Assembly: GCF_014323705.1 (NCBI RefSeq) | Contig: NZ_JABVEC010000002.1 | Coordinates: 310,001 to 374,000 of the forward strand | Length of the DNA: 64,000 nucleotides | Direction: 5' to 3' | Origin: Actinomadura alba | Lineage (GTDB): Bacteria > Actinomycetota > Actinomycetes > Streptosporangiales > Streptosporangiaceae | Shown: piece by piece, positions 51,184 to 59,962 of the stretch | Layout of the letters: each line of letters opens with the position of its first letter | Position numbering within the stretch: the stretch's first letter is position 1 | Program-made: the position numbers and the translations under genes | The notes under the pieces: model-generated | What the model saw: the letters and a program-made list of their open reading frames with translations, nothing else | Databases searched by the model: none | What the model was told of the DNA's origin: nothing

Positions 51184-53187
51184 CTATCGGGTACGGGTCA
51201 CGGAGCCGCTGATGGGCTCGGAGATGGAGAGGCCTGCCGCGGGCAGAGCGCTCGCGGGCAGGTCGGCCGCCTCGAGCAACGCGCTCGGTCGGAATCCTCG
51301 CCACTGCCGGATCGAGCGCCTCAGGAAGTACCCGATGGACTCGGTCCAGGTGTGGCCGGAGCTCTTGCGCCGCAGGACGTAGCCGAGGCCGTGCGTGCGA
51401 TAGATCTTCCCGCCCGCGGCGTCGATGGCACGCTGCAGGTGGGTGTCCTCAGACCCGGGCAGCGGCCGGAACCCCCCGAGTTCTTCGAAGACCGAGCGTT
51501 CGATCATGAGGGTTCCGCCGGCCACCTGCTGGTGCGGGCGCTCGGTGTCGGCTCGCAACCGGACGGTGAGCCCGATCTGCTCCAGATACGTGAATTCGTT
51601 GTGGCAGCCGACCAGGTCCCCACCGCTGTAGTGGCGCGCGAGCAGCAGGTCGGCCAGATGCTCGGGGCCGTACCAGTCGTCGTCGTCCATCTTCGCCAGG
51701 AACCGCCCAGAAGCGCGGGCTGCGCCACGATTGAGCGCCATCCCGAACGGCACCGTCTCGGGCACCTCGACGACGGACACCGGCCGGCCGAAGTCGGCGA
51801 TGGCCGCGGTGACCTCGGGAGCGCCGGCGTCCACCCCGTGCAGCGTGAGCACGACCTCGAAGTCGACGAGGCGCTGCCGGCCGATCTGGCCGAACGCGAA
51901 CGCCAGCATCTCGGGCCGACGTGTGCAAAGGACGACCGACACGGAAGCAGGCGGCGGTTCAGGTACCCCGGCCTGGCGGAACAGCCGCGTCCACCGCGCT
52001 CGCGTGCCATGGATGCGCAGCGCGGCCCGTCGCAAGAGGATGCTGTGCTCTTCGCGGACGAGGTCGTCCGCCAGTGCGCTCTCGTCGGTTCCGACGAGCA
52101 GCCGTATGAGTTCGTCACCGAGACAGTGCGCCCACGCCGGTATGCGCGTGGCGAACAGCGGAACCCCCGCCGCGGCCAGGCCGGCGACGACGTGGACGGC
52201 CGCGATCGGACCTGAGTGCCTGCCCCATTCGACGCGTACGGCTCGCACCTCGCGCAGCTGGGCGACGTCGACGTCGGTGACCGGCCCAGAGCCGGAGAAC
52301 CGCCCTAGTACGAGTTCGCCGAGCCGGACCTCCCAGGCCGTGCCCTCCTGGGCCAGTACGGCGAATCCGAGTGTGGGCGCCACGACGAAGCCGATCGGGT
52401 TCACCGACCGCTCGTCCACCGGCGGAACGATGTCGGGATCGGTCAGGGCGGGCAGGAGCGTGCGTGCGGCGTCGATCCCGGGCTCGCCGAGCCGCCGCCA
52501 GCTCAGCTCTGGGGCGGCCGGGCGGTCGACCACGGGTACGAGCGGATCCGGCCACGCCACCGGCTCTCCCACAGTGGTGCGGAGGACCAGGTCGACCGGC
52601 GGATTGCGGTTCGGTTCGGTCACCACCCGGTCCGGCTCGACGAGCAGGGCGTTCGGGTCACCTGGTCGCCAGTGAACGGCGCCGACACCCGCGAGCCCCG
52701 CCGTGCGGCCCGGTCCCGCATTGAGGGGGTGCCCACCGAGCGCTTTGGCGGTGGCGGCCAGAACCTCACCCGCCGGCCGGCTGGTGGAGGATTGGGTCTC
52801 GACCGCCCAGCCGCCGGTCCGCAGTCGACGTACGCGGAGCTCCTCGAGCGTCCGCCAGCGTGGGTGCGGCGCAGGCACGGGAGGCGACCGGTCGGGCGGT
52901 GCGTAGGAGGCGATGATGAGGACGTGCCTGGTCTTGGGCAGCATGCGGGACAGCGTCGCGGCCCGCCGTACATCGGTGGGGGTACGGGCGAGAACGACCA
53001 CCGAACCGATGCGCAGCTCGGCCAGTTCCGGCTCGGCGCCGATTTTGTCCAGATCCACCAACCGGCAGGCCGCGTGCCTGTTCAGGTCGGCGGAAACGGT
53101 GCTGATCGGATCGAAGCCCGCGCAGGCGACCAGAACGCTGTCGGGGCCACTGCGAGCCAGCAGGCGACGCAGGAAGTCAGGTATCAC
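51184..53187 (-). CDS. large protein with C-terminal GT2 domain
   Basis: A 667-aa protein. The GT2 domain is C-terminal (about 410-600): SVSVVLCTRRPEMLAFAFGQ, VLTLHGVDAG, KMDDDDWYGPEHLADLLLA with the metal motif, and GGTLMIERSVFEELGGF, then a HTWTESIGYFLRRS tail. The first 400 residues have no recognised family; they include a Rossmann-like start (SVLVACAGFDPIS) and a stretch FVVAPTLGFAVLAQEGTAWEVR. The GT2 part resembles that of the protein at 60331-62487 (KMDDDD, RGGTLL). The start is a GTG at 53187 that overlaps the methyltransferase stop (GTGA), so the two are coupled. Substrate unknown. Confidence 0.82.
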   Translation of the reverse strand: MIPDFLRRLLARSGPDSVLVACAGFDPISTVSADLNRHAACRLVDLDKIGAEPELAELRIGSVVVLARTPTDVRRAATLSRMLPKTRHVLIIASYAPPDRSPPVPAPHPRWRTLEELRVRRLRTGGWAVETQSSTSRPAGEVLAATAKALGGHPLNAGPGRTAGLAGVGAVHWRPGDPNALLVEPDRVVTEPNRNPPVDLVLRTTVGEPVAWPDPLVPVVDRPAAPELSWRRLGEPGIDAARTLLPALTDPDIVPPVDERSVNPIGFVVAPTLGFAVLAQEGTAWEVRLGELVLGRFSGSGPVTDVDVAQLREVRAVRVEWGRHSGPIAAVHVVAGLAAAGVPLFATRIPAWAHCLGDELIRLLVGTDESALADDLVREEHSILLRRAALRIHGTRARWTRLFRQAGVPEPPPASVSVVLCTRRPEMLAFAFGQIGRQRLVDFEVVLTLHGVDAGAPEVTAAIADFGRPVSVVEVPETVPFGMALNRGAARASGRFLAKMDDDDWYGPEHLADLLLARHYSGGDLVGCHNEFTYLEQIGLTVRLRADTERPHQQVAGGTLMIERSVFEELGGFRPLPGSEDTHLQRAIDAAGGKIYRTHGLGYVLRRKSSGHTWTESIGYFLRRSIRQWRGFRPSALLEAADLPASALPAAGLSISEPISGSVTRTR

Positions 53188-54329
53188 GCCCGCCGCCGGA
53201 CGAAGACGTGCGCACCCTTGTCGAAGCGCCTCGTGCTGCGTTCGAGCTCGGGATGCTCGGCCAGCCAACGGTCACTGAGGGTCTTCTCGTCGTCGCGGTC
53301 GGCGTCGTCGAGCACGATGACGGCGTCCGCAGTGCATTTCGGAAGCAGCAACCGCATGGCCGGGAACCGTGCCTCGGAGCCGGTCGCCTGCGGCGGCCCA
53401 TCGACGAACAGCAGGCCGATATCGGTGAGGTCGGCCAGCGCGTTCCTGTCGTACCACTGGTAGGACCGGTCCGCGTCGTCCCACGTGGTGAGCGGGGCGT
53501 GGCGGATCTCGACGACGTCCTCGAGGCCATGTGCGCGGACGAGATCCCGCGAGATCTCGGCGAACCGCTCGTCGTGTTCGAGGGCCACGACCCGCCCCGA
53601 CGCGGTCTGCTCGGCGAGATAGCCGAGCCAGACGCTCGACGATCCGCTGCCGCATTCGACGACGAGGCCCGGCCGGCTGCGCCACATGGTCTCGGCGAGC
53701 AGGCGCATGACGTCCGGAGACGCGGCCCAGTCCCGCAGGGGGGGCATCGGGGCGCGCGGGCGCACAAGTCCCCGCAGGTCGACGTAGGCCTCGAGCTGGC
53801 GATAGGCGGTCTCGCCCGCGTGCCCGACCGACTTGAGCCGCTCGGACAATTCGGTGAACCAGGGATCGGGGGTCGAAGCTTTGCTGTGCAGTGCGTCCAG
53901 ATGTGGTCGCAGCAACGTGACCTCGTCGCTCAGCACCGAGATCAGGGAGGTCACCCGCTCCTCGCCCTTGTCGAGCCGATCGGAGAGGGCGTCGCCCTGC
54001 GCCAGGATGGTGAGCCGATCCTCACCCAGTGACGTGAAGAGGTCGTCGATCCGGGGGGCGAGGTCGAAACCGGGAGCCGGAGCGGCGGACCGGTCGCCCT
54101 CGGCGTGCTCACGGTGGTTTCGGATGAGCCGCTGAACCTTGGCGTCGACCCGGCGCAGACCGATGAACAGCAGGAACGTCATGCCGAGGACACCGAGGAC
54201 GAGGGCGAGCACGATCGCCTCTGACAAGGTGAGGACGTCCAGGATCCCGAGCACGAGCACGCCCGTGACGGCCATCGCTGAGCTGACGGCGGCGTACAGC
54301 GTCAACTGCCTGGGTGAGGGCGCACGCAT
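53184..54329 (-). CDS. membrane-anchored class I SAM-dependent methyltransferase
   Basis: A 381-aa protein. Two N-terminal helices (about 12-32 and 36-58) anchor it, followed by a charged helical linker with coiled-coil character (RVDAKVQRLIRNHREH, LSDRLDKGEERV). The C-terminal catalytic domain (~190-381) has motif I VVECGSGSSSVWLGYLAEQ, VVALEHDERFAEI, LLFVDGPPQATG and VIVLDDADRDDE, as in the Methyltransf_24-like group. It may O-methylate a surface sugar near the membrane (inference). ATG at 54329 with GAAGG seven bases upstream. It is the first gene of the leftward operon with two GT2 genes, and divergent from the beta-helix gene. Confidence 0.83.
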   Translation of the reverse strand: MRAPSPRQLTLYAAVSSAMAVTGVLVLGILDVLTLSEAIVLALVLGVLGMTFLLFIGLRRVDAKVQRLIRNHREHAEGDRSAAPAPGFDLAPRIDDLFTSLGEDRLTILAQGDALSDRLDKGEERVTSLISVLSDEVTLLRPHLDALHSKASTPDPWFTELSERLKSVGHAGETAYRQLEAYVDLRGLVRPRAPMPPLRDWAASPDVMRLLAETMWRSRPGLVVECGSGSSSVWLGYLAEQTASGRVVALEHDERFAEISRDLVRAHGLEDVVEIRHAPLTTWDDADRSYQWYDRNALADLTDIGLLFVDGPPQATGSEARFPAMRLLLPKCTADAVIVLDDADRDDEKTLSDRWLAEHPELERSTRRFDKGAHVFVRRRA

Positions 54330-54520
54330 CGAACAGCCTTCCGGCAAGAGATCATTGTGCGCGTATCTTAGCTGCCTGGATGATGCTGCTTTATGGTTTA
54401 TGCGGGGGGTGATGCGTCCGCTGGGCGCAGGTCGCGATATGTGATCGATCTGTGGCCTGACGGATATCGTCGGACCCGGGTTTCCTCCCCGAAGTATCAC
54501 GTGGTGAACAGGAGCGGCCG
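54330..54520. promoter_or_regulatory. divergent promoter region, methyltransferase operon / beta-helix gene
   Basis: This 191-bp gap has an AT-rich centre. On the minus strand TAAGAT (about 54366-54371) is a plausible -10 for the methyltransferase operon. AGGAG precedes the beta-helix ATG by six bases on the plus strand. No consensus -35 is evident. Confidence 0.4.
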
Positions 54521-55702
54521 ATGTCCTTCGGGGGCGGCAGGGTGACCGTGGCCCGGGTGTCGCATCCGGCTTTGGTCGGAGCGGTGGTCGCCGTCGTCTG
54601 GTTCGTCATCGCGGCCATGCCGGGTGGTGGCACCTCGACCGGCCGGCAGGGCAAGGAGGCCGGCCGATCCGTGGCCGAGCGGGCGCTCGCCGCCATAGGC
54701 GCGGGCAAGGCCTTCCGGGTCTACCTCCACCCACAGGGTTCCGACGCCGCCAACGGCGTCACGCCGGGAACAGCGGTTCGCAGTCTGGCGGCTGCGCAAC
54801 GGGTGATCGCCGCGGCGCGCCCGAAGAGCGACGTCGAGGTCCGCGTCGCCCAGGGGGACTATGTCGCCCCACCGCTGAAATGGACGACCTTCGTTCCCGG
54901 GCATGCCATCACCTTCCTGCCGATCGACTACGAGATCGGGGAGAGCGCCGACGGGATCGCCGGACGGCCGGTCTTCCGGGGCGAGGGAAGCCCTGGCTTC
55001 TGGTTCAGGGCGCTCTTCGAGCAGGGCGGCCACCGGGGCGACACGCGCCTGCGCTTCTTTTTCCTGCGCGTCGAGGGATATTCCGAAGGCGGCATCACTT
55101 TCGACGGCGGCACGGCCGTGAACAACGCGAGGATGGTGATGCCGGCGTCCGGCGGCATGAACGGCAACACCGTTCACGGGATGGTGTTCCACGAACTCGG
55201 TTCGAAGCACACCGGCAGGGGTGTGGGCTATGGCGCGATCGATCTGATCAACTCGCGCGACAACCTGATCCAGGACAACGAGTTCACGCTGCTGGAGAAC
55301 TCCGGCGGTTCGGGCAACGAAGCACTGATCCATGGCGTCTACCTGTCCCATCACAGCAGCGCCAATGTGATCAAGAACAATCGGTTCTACCTGGTGAGCG
55401 GGGACCCGATCAGGACCCGCAATGCCAGCGACGCCAACAAGGTGTTCGGCAACACCTTCCGGCGCACGGGTGCCAACGCGTACATCTCCGACTGGTTCGT
55501 CGACGGCGCCAAGCAAGGGTCCGATGGCGCCGCCGAGTGTGCCTCGAAGGGCAACGTGTTCTACGACAACAGGCTGATCTCGGGCTACCGTGCGGGCGTC
55601 GAGACCTGGTGGGTCAGTCCCGGTGGCGCCGGCTATCCCGGCCGCGGATGCGGCCACGGCGGGGACAAGAGGGTTCGCAGCTGGGGCAACCGAGTCGAGT
55701 AG
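54521..55702 (+). CDS. secreted right-handed parallel beta-helix protein
   Basis: A 393-aa protein with a signal anchor (about 12-32, SHPALVGAVVAVVWFVIAA). A mature part typical of pectate-lyase-like beta-helices follows: VYLHPQGSDAANGVTPGTAVRSLAAAQ (the usual opening of secreted beta-helix enzymes), then regular coils with asparagine-ladder motifs INSRDNLIQDNEFTLLEN, SSANVIKNNRFYLV and ASDANKVFGNTFRRTG. A C-terminal Cys pair (AECASKG, GRGCGHGG) may form a disulfide. Family members are polysaccharide lyases, hydrolases or epimerases. The catalytic residues cannot be assigned. Action on the uronic-acid-containing polymer of this locus is a guess. ATG with AGGAG six bases upstream. Confidence 0.8.
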   Translation: MSFGGGRVTVARVSHPALVGAVVAVVWFVIAAMPGGGTSTGRQGKEAGRSVAERALAAIGAGKAFRVYLHPQGSDAANGVTPGTAVRSLAAAQRVIAAARPKSDVEVRVAQGDYVAPPLKWTTFVPGHAITFLPIDYEIGESADGIAGRPVFRGEGSPGFWFRALFEQGGHRGDTRLRFFFLRVEGYSEGGITFDGGTAVNNARMVMPASGGMNGNTVHGMVFHELGSKHTGRGVGYGAIDLINSRDNLIQDNEFTLLENSGGSGNEALIHGVYLSHHSSANVIKNNRFYLVSGDPIRTRNASDANKVFGNTFRRTGANAYISDWFVDGAKQGSDGAAECASKGNVFYDNRLISGYRAGVETWWVSPGGAGYPGRGCGHGGDKRVRSWGNRVE

Positions 55703-55736
55703 CCGGCCGGCGCCCCAGCGCGCTGCGGCGGGCGTC

Positions 55737-58700
55737 TCACCCCAGTGGCCGCCTCCAGAGGACGACATGCTCGGCCCGGTGGTCGGTCGTCACTCCCACA
55801 CCGAGCAGCCGGCCGCCGCTCACCGTGATGCCGCGGATCTCCTGGATACCAGGTCCGGAAAGTGCGGTGCCGAGTGAGCCGGAGAACTGCCAGGACGTCC
55901 CGTTGGCGGAGGTCCACAGGACCACGTCCTTTTCCCGCGGGCGGCCCGTCGTACCGACCGCGGTGAACCCCTTCGGCGTCATGACGAGGGACGTGACGTC
56001 GTTGGAAGAGCCAGGCCCTGTCGTGGGCGCCGGTATGGCCGTCGCACGCCAGGTGACGCCCGCGTCGTTGGAGCCGCCCGTGAACAGCCGCCGTCCGTCG
56101 GCGAACTTCGCCACGCCCAGCGCGGTCACGGTCCCGCCCTTGGCCGCGACATGGGTGAGATAGCCGGACGCCGCGCCGTCGGGCAGCGACATCCGCTGCG
56201 CGGACCACCGCATGCCGTCGGTGGAGGTCCATATCCCGGGCATCGACTGGTCGCTCGGATCGCGCCCCGGGTCGGCCGAGGTCCCGACGGCGACGTAACC
56301 CGAGGAGGTCGCGGTGACGCCCAGAAGTCGGCGCCAGGCACCTCCCTTGAACTCCAGGTCACGGCGGTCGGCCGATCGCCAGTTCCGCAGGTCGGAGGAG
56401 GTCAAGACGATGGCCGACGATCGTGCTTCGCTGGCGATGTCACTGCCCACGATGACGTAGCCCGCCGGACCGAACGCCACGGCGTTCAGATTGAGCGTGC
56501 GGCCCCGGGCCGGTGTGAAGACACTGCCGTCCACCCGCTGCCAGGCGCGACCGTCGGTCGAGACGGCGGTGAACGGTTTGACACCGCTCCATCCGATCGC
56601 CAGCCATCCCCGCGTGCCGTGGGTCACCTTGGTGAGGACGCTGCTGACGTCGGACCCGCCGAGGGCACTCGTGTCGGCCCGGTTCCAGGTCGTTCCATCG
56701 GCGGACGTCCAGGCGGCGGCCGTGCCGTTGGCGCTGCCCACGGCCACCGTCAGCCCGTCCGCGGTGGCGACGTCTCGTACGGTTCGATCGGCGTTGACGG
56801 CGTCCGGGACCTTCGACATGTCGACCTCGGCGGCCCGGCCTGATCCGTCGACGACCGAGAGATAGAAGTCCTGGTCGGGGCCGAGTCGTGTGCCGCCGAC
56901 CGCGATGGCGCCGTTCGCGACCGCCACGCCGTTGGTGTTCCGCTTGGAGTCGACTCCGAGATCCGCGGCGAGCTGCCAGGTGGTGCCGTCACCACTGCGA
57001 TGGAGGACTGTACGGTCGCCCTGAAGCTTCATGAGCAGGGCGAAGCCCTGGCCGCCGCCGGCCAGGTGAAGAAACTCCGCCGACTCGCCGCTCGAAGTGA
57101 TGATGCGGCCGGCGGGCTGCCATGCCGCCCCGTCGGTGGAGCGGAAGGTGACCCCGAAGCGGTCCTCACCGGACTTGCCCTCGCGCAGGGCCAGGAACCC
57201 GGACGTCCCCGAAGAGAGGTGCACGGCGCCGAAGGCGCCACTGCCGTTCGGCGATTCGACGTTCCGCCACGTGCGGCCGCCGTCCGTGGAGCGCCAGAGG
57301 CCGGCTAGGACACCATCGCCCTTGACGATGTCGCCTGCGATCATCACCACGTCGCTCGAGGCCGCGACATATCTGAGCCGGCTCGCCGAACCCGAGTCGG
57401 TGGGCAGTTTCAGCTTGCCGCCGTCGAGACGCTGCCAGGACCTCCCGTCGGGCGAGATCCAGACGACGGGCCGGGCTGCGCCGCCGTTCGCTTGCTCTCC
57501 GACGGCGACGAAGCCCCGGGTCGTGCGCGCGATCTGCTCGATCTCGTCACCCGCGCGGAAGGCGGAGATCTGGCCGCCGACCTGGACCCAGTCCATGCCG
57601 TTCGTGCTGGTCCAGGCGACCCGGAAGTTGCCCTCGCCGCCGAGTGCCACCCACGCGCCCTCGGCGCCGACGACCGCGTTCGGCGCGCTGCCGGACGGCG
57701 CGCTGCCGTCCTCGGTTTTGATCTGGGCGACCCGCCATGTACGGCCGCTGTCGGACGACACCAGGAACCGCGGGCGCGGGATCGCGCCTCCGTCCTCGCC
57801 GCCGACCGCGACGAAGGTGCCGCCCACGGCGGCCACATCTCTGATCGACTGTTTCGTGCCGTCGCTCTGGGCGTTCTGGCCCGCGGTGAACGATGTGTCG
57901 GCGATCTTCGCCTCGGACTTGTCCGCTGTGGGCTTGTCCTCACCGGTCAGCAGGGTGAAGAGCCCGAAGCCGCCGGCGGCCACGATGAGCACGCTGACCA
58001 CCACGAGGACCGGGATGGTCGGGAATCGGCGGCGCCGGCTGCCCTGGACCACCCACGGCTCGTCCCCACGCGGCACGTTCGGAGCGAAGGGCTGGCCCGC
58101 GGGCGCGCCGTGCTGCTGGAACCGCTCCAGGTGGCCAGAGGGACCGCCGGCGGCCTCTGGTGAGGACCTCAGAGTCATGGACGGCGGCGGAGGGACGGCG
58201 CCACCGAAGGCCTCTGAGCGCGGTGTCGGGTCACCGTACGCCGGTGGCGCGGCCGGGTCGTTGTACGCGGCCGGCGCGGCCGGGTCGTTGTACGCGGGCG
58301 GCGCCGCGGGGCCGCCGTACGCGGAGGGCACGGCCGGGTCGCTGTGCGGGGGTGGTGCGGCGGGGTCGCCGTACGCGGGTGGTGGTACCGGCTGGGCGAA
58401 GGCCTCCGGCTGGGCCGCCACGCCCGCGTCCGGAGGAGGGACCGCGGGCTGGGCCGGTGACTGCTGCTGCGGGCCGGACGAGGCGAAGGCGTCCGGGGGA
58501 AGCGCCGGCGGCGCCGCCCATGGGTCACCGAACTCGTTCGGCGGACCGTACTGCCACGGCGGGGCCGCCGGCAGACCCGGCATGGGTCCGGCCGGGTCTG
58601 CCGGCCTGCCCGGTGCCGGCTCGTCCTGCCCCGTGGCCTCCGTGGCCTGGGAACCGCCCCACGCCGGTGGCGGTGCCGGAACCTGATCCCACTGGTCATC

Positions 58701-58754
58701 CTCGGGGGGAGGCTGATTCGGGTCGTTGTTCTCTGGTTTGCCAGCCCCGTTCAC
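55737..58754 (-). CDS. membrane-anchored 1005-aa protein with Pro-rich repeats and Asp-box propeller
   Basis: Architecture: cytoplasmic Pro/Ala-rich region (1-~240), one membrane helix (about 248-270, IPVLVVVSVLIVAAGGFGLF), and a long outside region with twelve S/T-x-D-G-x-x-W type repeats (for example SDSGRTWRVAQ, TDGGRTWRN, ADGTTWNRA, TDGRAWQRV, TDGMRWSAQ, ANGTSWQFS). This is the BNR/Asp-box pattern of sialidase-like propellers. Twelve repeats could make two six-bladed units. No sialidase Arg triad was recognised, so a binding role is more likely than catalysis. The Pro-rich part contains a 9-residue tandem repeat. GTG start with GGAGG six bases upstream. It is convergent with the beta-helix gene. 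Possibly a wall-polymer receptor or signal protein (inference). Confidence 0.8.
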   Translation of the reverse strand: MNGAGKPENNDPNQPPPEDDQWDQVPAPPPAWGGSQATEATGQDEPAPGRPADPAGPMPGLPAAPPWQYGPPNEFGDPWAAPPALPPDAFASSGPQQQSPAQPAVPPPDAGVAAQPEAFAQPVPPPAYGDPAAPPPHSDPAVPSAYGGPAAPPAYNDPAAPAAYNDPAAPPAYGDPTPRSEAFGGAVPPPPSMTLRSSPEAAGGPSGHLERFQQHGAPAGQPFAPNVPRGDEPWVVQGSRRRRFPTIPVLVVVSVLIVAAGGFGLFTLLTGEDKPTADKSEAKIADTSFTAGQNAQSDGTKQSIRDVAAVGGTFVAVGGEDGGAIPRPRFLVSSDSGRTWRVAQIKTEDGSAPSGSAPNAVVGAEGAWVALGGEGNFRVAWTSTNGMDWVQVGGQISAFRAGDEIEQIARTTRGFVAVGEQANGGAARPVVWISPDGRSWQRLDGGKLKLPTDSGSASRLRYVAASSDVVMIAGDIVKGDGVLAGLWRSTDGGRTWRNVESPNGSGAFGAVHLSSGTSGFLALREGKSGEDRFGVTFRSTDGAAWQPAGRIITSSGESAEFLHLAGGGQGFALLMKLQGDRTVLHRSGDGTTWQLAADLGVDSKRNTNGVAVANGAIAVGGTRLGPDQDFYLSVVDGSGRAAEVDMSKVPDAVNADRTVRDVATADGLTVAVGSANGTAAAWTSADGTTWNRADTSALGGSDVSSVLTKVTHGTRGWLAIGWSGVKPFTAVSTDGRAWQRVDGSVFTPARGRTLNLNAVAFGPAGYVIVGSDIASEARSSAIVLTSSDLRNWRSADRRDLEFKGGAWRRLLGVTATSSGYVAVGTSADPGRDPSDQSMPGIWTSTDGMRWSAQRMSLPDGAASGYLTHVAAKGGTVTALGVAKFADGRRLFTGGSNDAGVTWRATAIPAPTTGPGSSNDVTSLVMTPKGFTAVGTTGRPREKDVVLWTSANGTSWQFSGSLGTALSGPGIQEIRGITVSGGRLLGVGVTTDHRAEHVVLWRRPLG
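58234..58368 (-). repeat. five 27-bp tandem units coding a 9-aa Pro-rich repeat
   Basis: Units begin at 58234, 58261, 58288, 58315 and 58342 and encode variants of D-P-A-A-P-P-A-Y-x in the cytoplasmic part of the 1005-aa protein; a partial sixth copy follows. The in-frame period means copy number can change without frameshift. Confidence 0.85.
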
Positions 58755-58805
58755 GGCGCCCCTCCGGCCATACGTCTATCCAATTTGCCTAATTCGTTAC
58801 GAAGA

Positions 58806-58815
58806 ACACTAGTGT
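58806..58815. promoter_or_regulatory. palindrome ACACTAGTGT upstream of the Asp-box protein gene
   Basis: A 10-bp perfect palindrome 52-61 bp before the GTG start at 58754 and in the 71-bp gap to the GT4 gene. It repeats the core of the presumed MerR operator at 41174-41187. Confidence 0.45.
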
Positions 58816-58825
58816 GCGCGCAAGC

Positions 58826-59962
58826 TCACGTTGGCTTGTGCACGGCGTGTCCGTCAACCAGCGGTTCCCGGGGGCTCGGCTGATGAGCCCATTCCCGCAG
58901 TTGGTTCACGAAGACGCTCCCGTGGTGGGGCCAGTGGAAGCGGCGGCGAGCCGCCTCGTGTCCCCGGTCGGCCATTCCGGTGCGCATCACCGGGTCGTCG
59001 CGCAGCCGTAGCACCGCGGCCGCGGCGGCCGCCGGATCCTTGTACGGCACCACAAGGCCGCATCCCGCCTCGGCCACGATCGCGGCGGCCGGCGGGACCG
59101 GTGTTGTCACGACCGGAATGCCGTGCGCCATGTACTCCACGACCTTGGTCGGCACTGAATGCCGGTAGTTCGGAAGGTCGTGCAGAAGAGAGAGCCCGGC
59201 CAGCGCCCCCTGCACCATGACCAGGGCGTCCCCGTTGCTCTGGTAGCCGTGCCACTGGACGAGGCCGGTGCGGTGGGCGTCACGGAGCAACTCGGCCGAC
59301 TGCGCGTCGGCGCCGCCGATCAGCTCGGTGGTGATGCCCTCCGGTTCGAGCAGCCGCGCCGTTTCGATGAGGTCTCCGACGCCGCGAGCGTCCGTGAGAT
59401 GCCCGAGGTAGACCACCCGATCGGCGCTGGGCGGTGGCGGCGGGGTGGTGGGCACATACGTGGTGTTCGGCACCACCGGGTGATCTCGACGGAACCGGTC
59501 GCGGTAGCCGTCCTCGGCGAGCAGCAGCCGCAGCCGCCGCTCGGCGAGCATCTCACCCGCCCGCACGAGCGGGCGCAGCACCGTCCGCAGCGGACGTGGC
59601 AGCCAGGGCTTGCTCACCAGTGCCGACGCGGTGTCCTCGTGCACGTCCCAAACCGTCACCGGACGCCGCCGCAGGAACGGCAGGACGAGCAGGAGCTCGG
59701 GGTCATGGACGAGCAGGACGTCGGCGTCTCGTGCGTGGCGGCCGAGCGCCCGCCACGCGCCCCACAGGGCGGCGATCCGGCGCAGGCCGCGTGCGCGTGG
59801 AACGTCCACACCGGTCAGGGAGGGCCACGGCGACGCTCCGGAGGCACTGAACGGCGCGAGATAGGTGACCGTCTCACCCGCGTCGAGAAGGGCCTGTATC
59901 TGCCGGTGCAGGATGCGGGCGTCCTCGGCATGGTGAACAACGGTGCACACGCAGACGCGCAT
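58826..59962 (-). CDS. GT4 family glycosyltransferase (paralogue B)
   Basis: A 378-aa paralogue of the enzyme at 2302-3483: MRVCVCTVVHHAEDARILHR, VHDPELLLVLP, WDVHEDTASAL, LLAEDGYRDRF, PVVPNTTYVPTT, VVYLGHLTDARGVGDLIETA, LLHDLPNYRHSVPTKVVEYM. The GT-B fold is complete, with the donor-site Glu. GGAG lies about eight bases before the ATG at 59962. It lies upstream of the Asp-box gene on the same strand, 71 bp apart. The two GT4 paralogues bracket the whole locus; each presumably adds the same or a similar sugar. Confidence 0.87.
   Translation of the reverse strand: MRVCVCTVVHHAEDARILHRQIQALLDAGETVTYLAPFSASGASPWPSLTGVDVPRARGLRRIAALWGAWRALGRHARDADVLLVHDPELLLVLPFLRRRPVTVWDVHEDTASALVSKPWLPRPLRTVLRPLVRAGEMLAERRLRLLLAEDGYRDRFRRDHPVVPNTTYVPTTPPPPPSADRVVYLGHLTDARGVGDLIETARLLEPEGITTELIGGADAQSAELLRDAHRTGLVQWHGYQSNGDALVMVQGALAGLSLLHDLPNYRHSVPTKVVEYMAHGIPVVTTPVPPAAAIVAEAGCGLVVPYKDPAAAAAAVLRLRDDPVMRTGMADRGHEAARRRFHWPHHGSVFVNQLREWAHQPSPREPLVDGHAVHKPT

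Noticed and set aside
58234-58368. Possible CRISPR-like array
   Set aside because: The 27-bp units are contiguous, imperfect and in frame within a coding region, with no spacers and no cas genes nearby.
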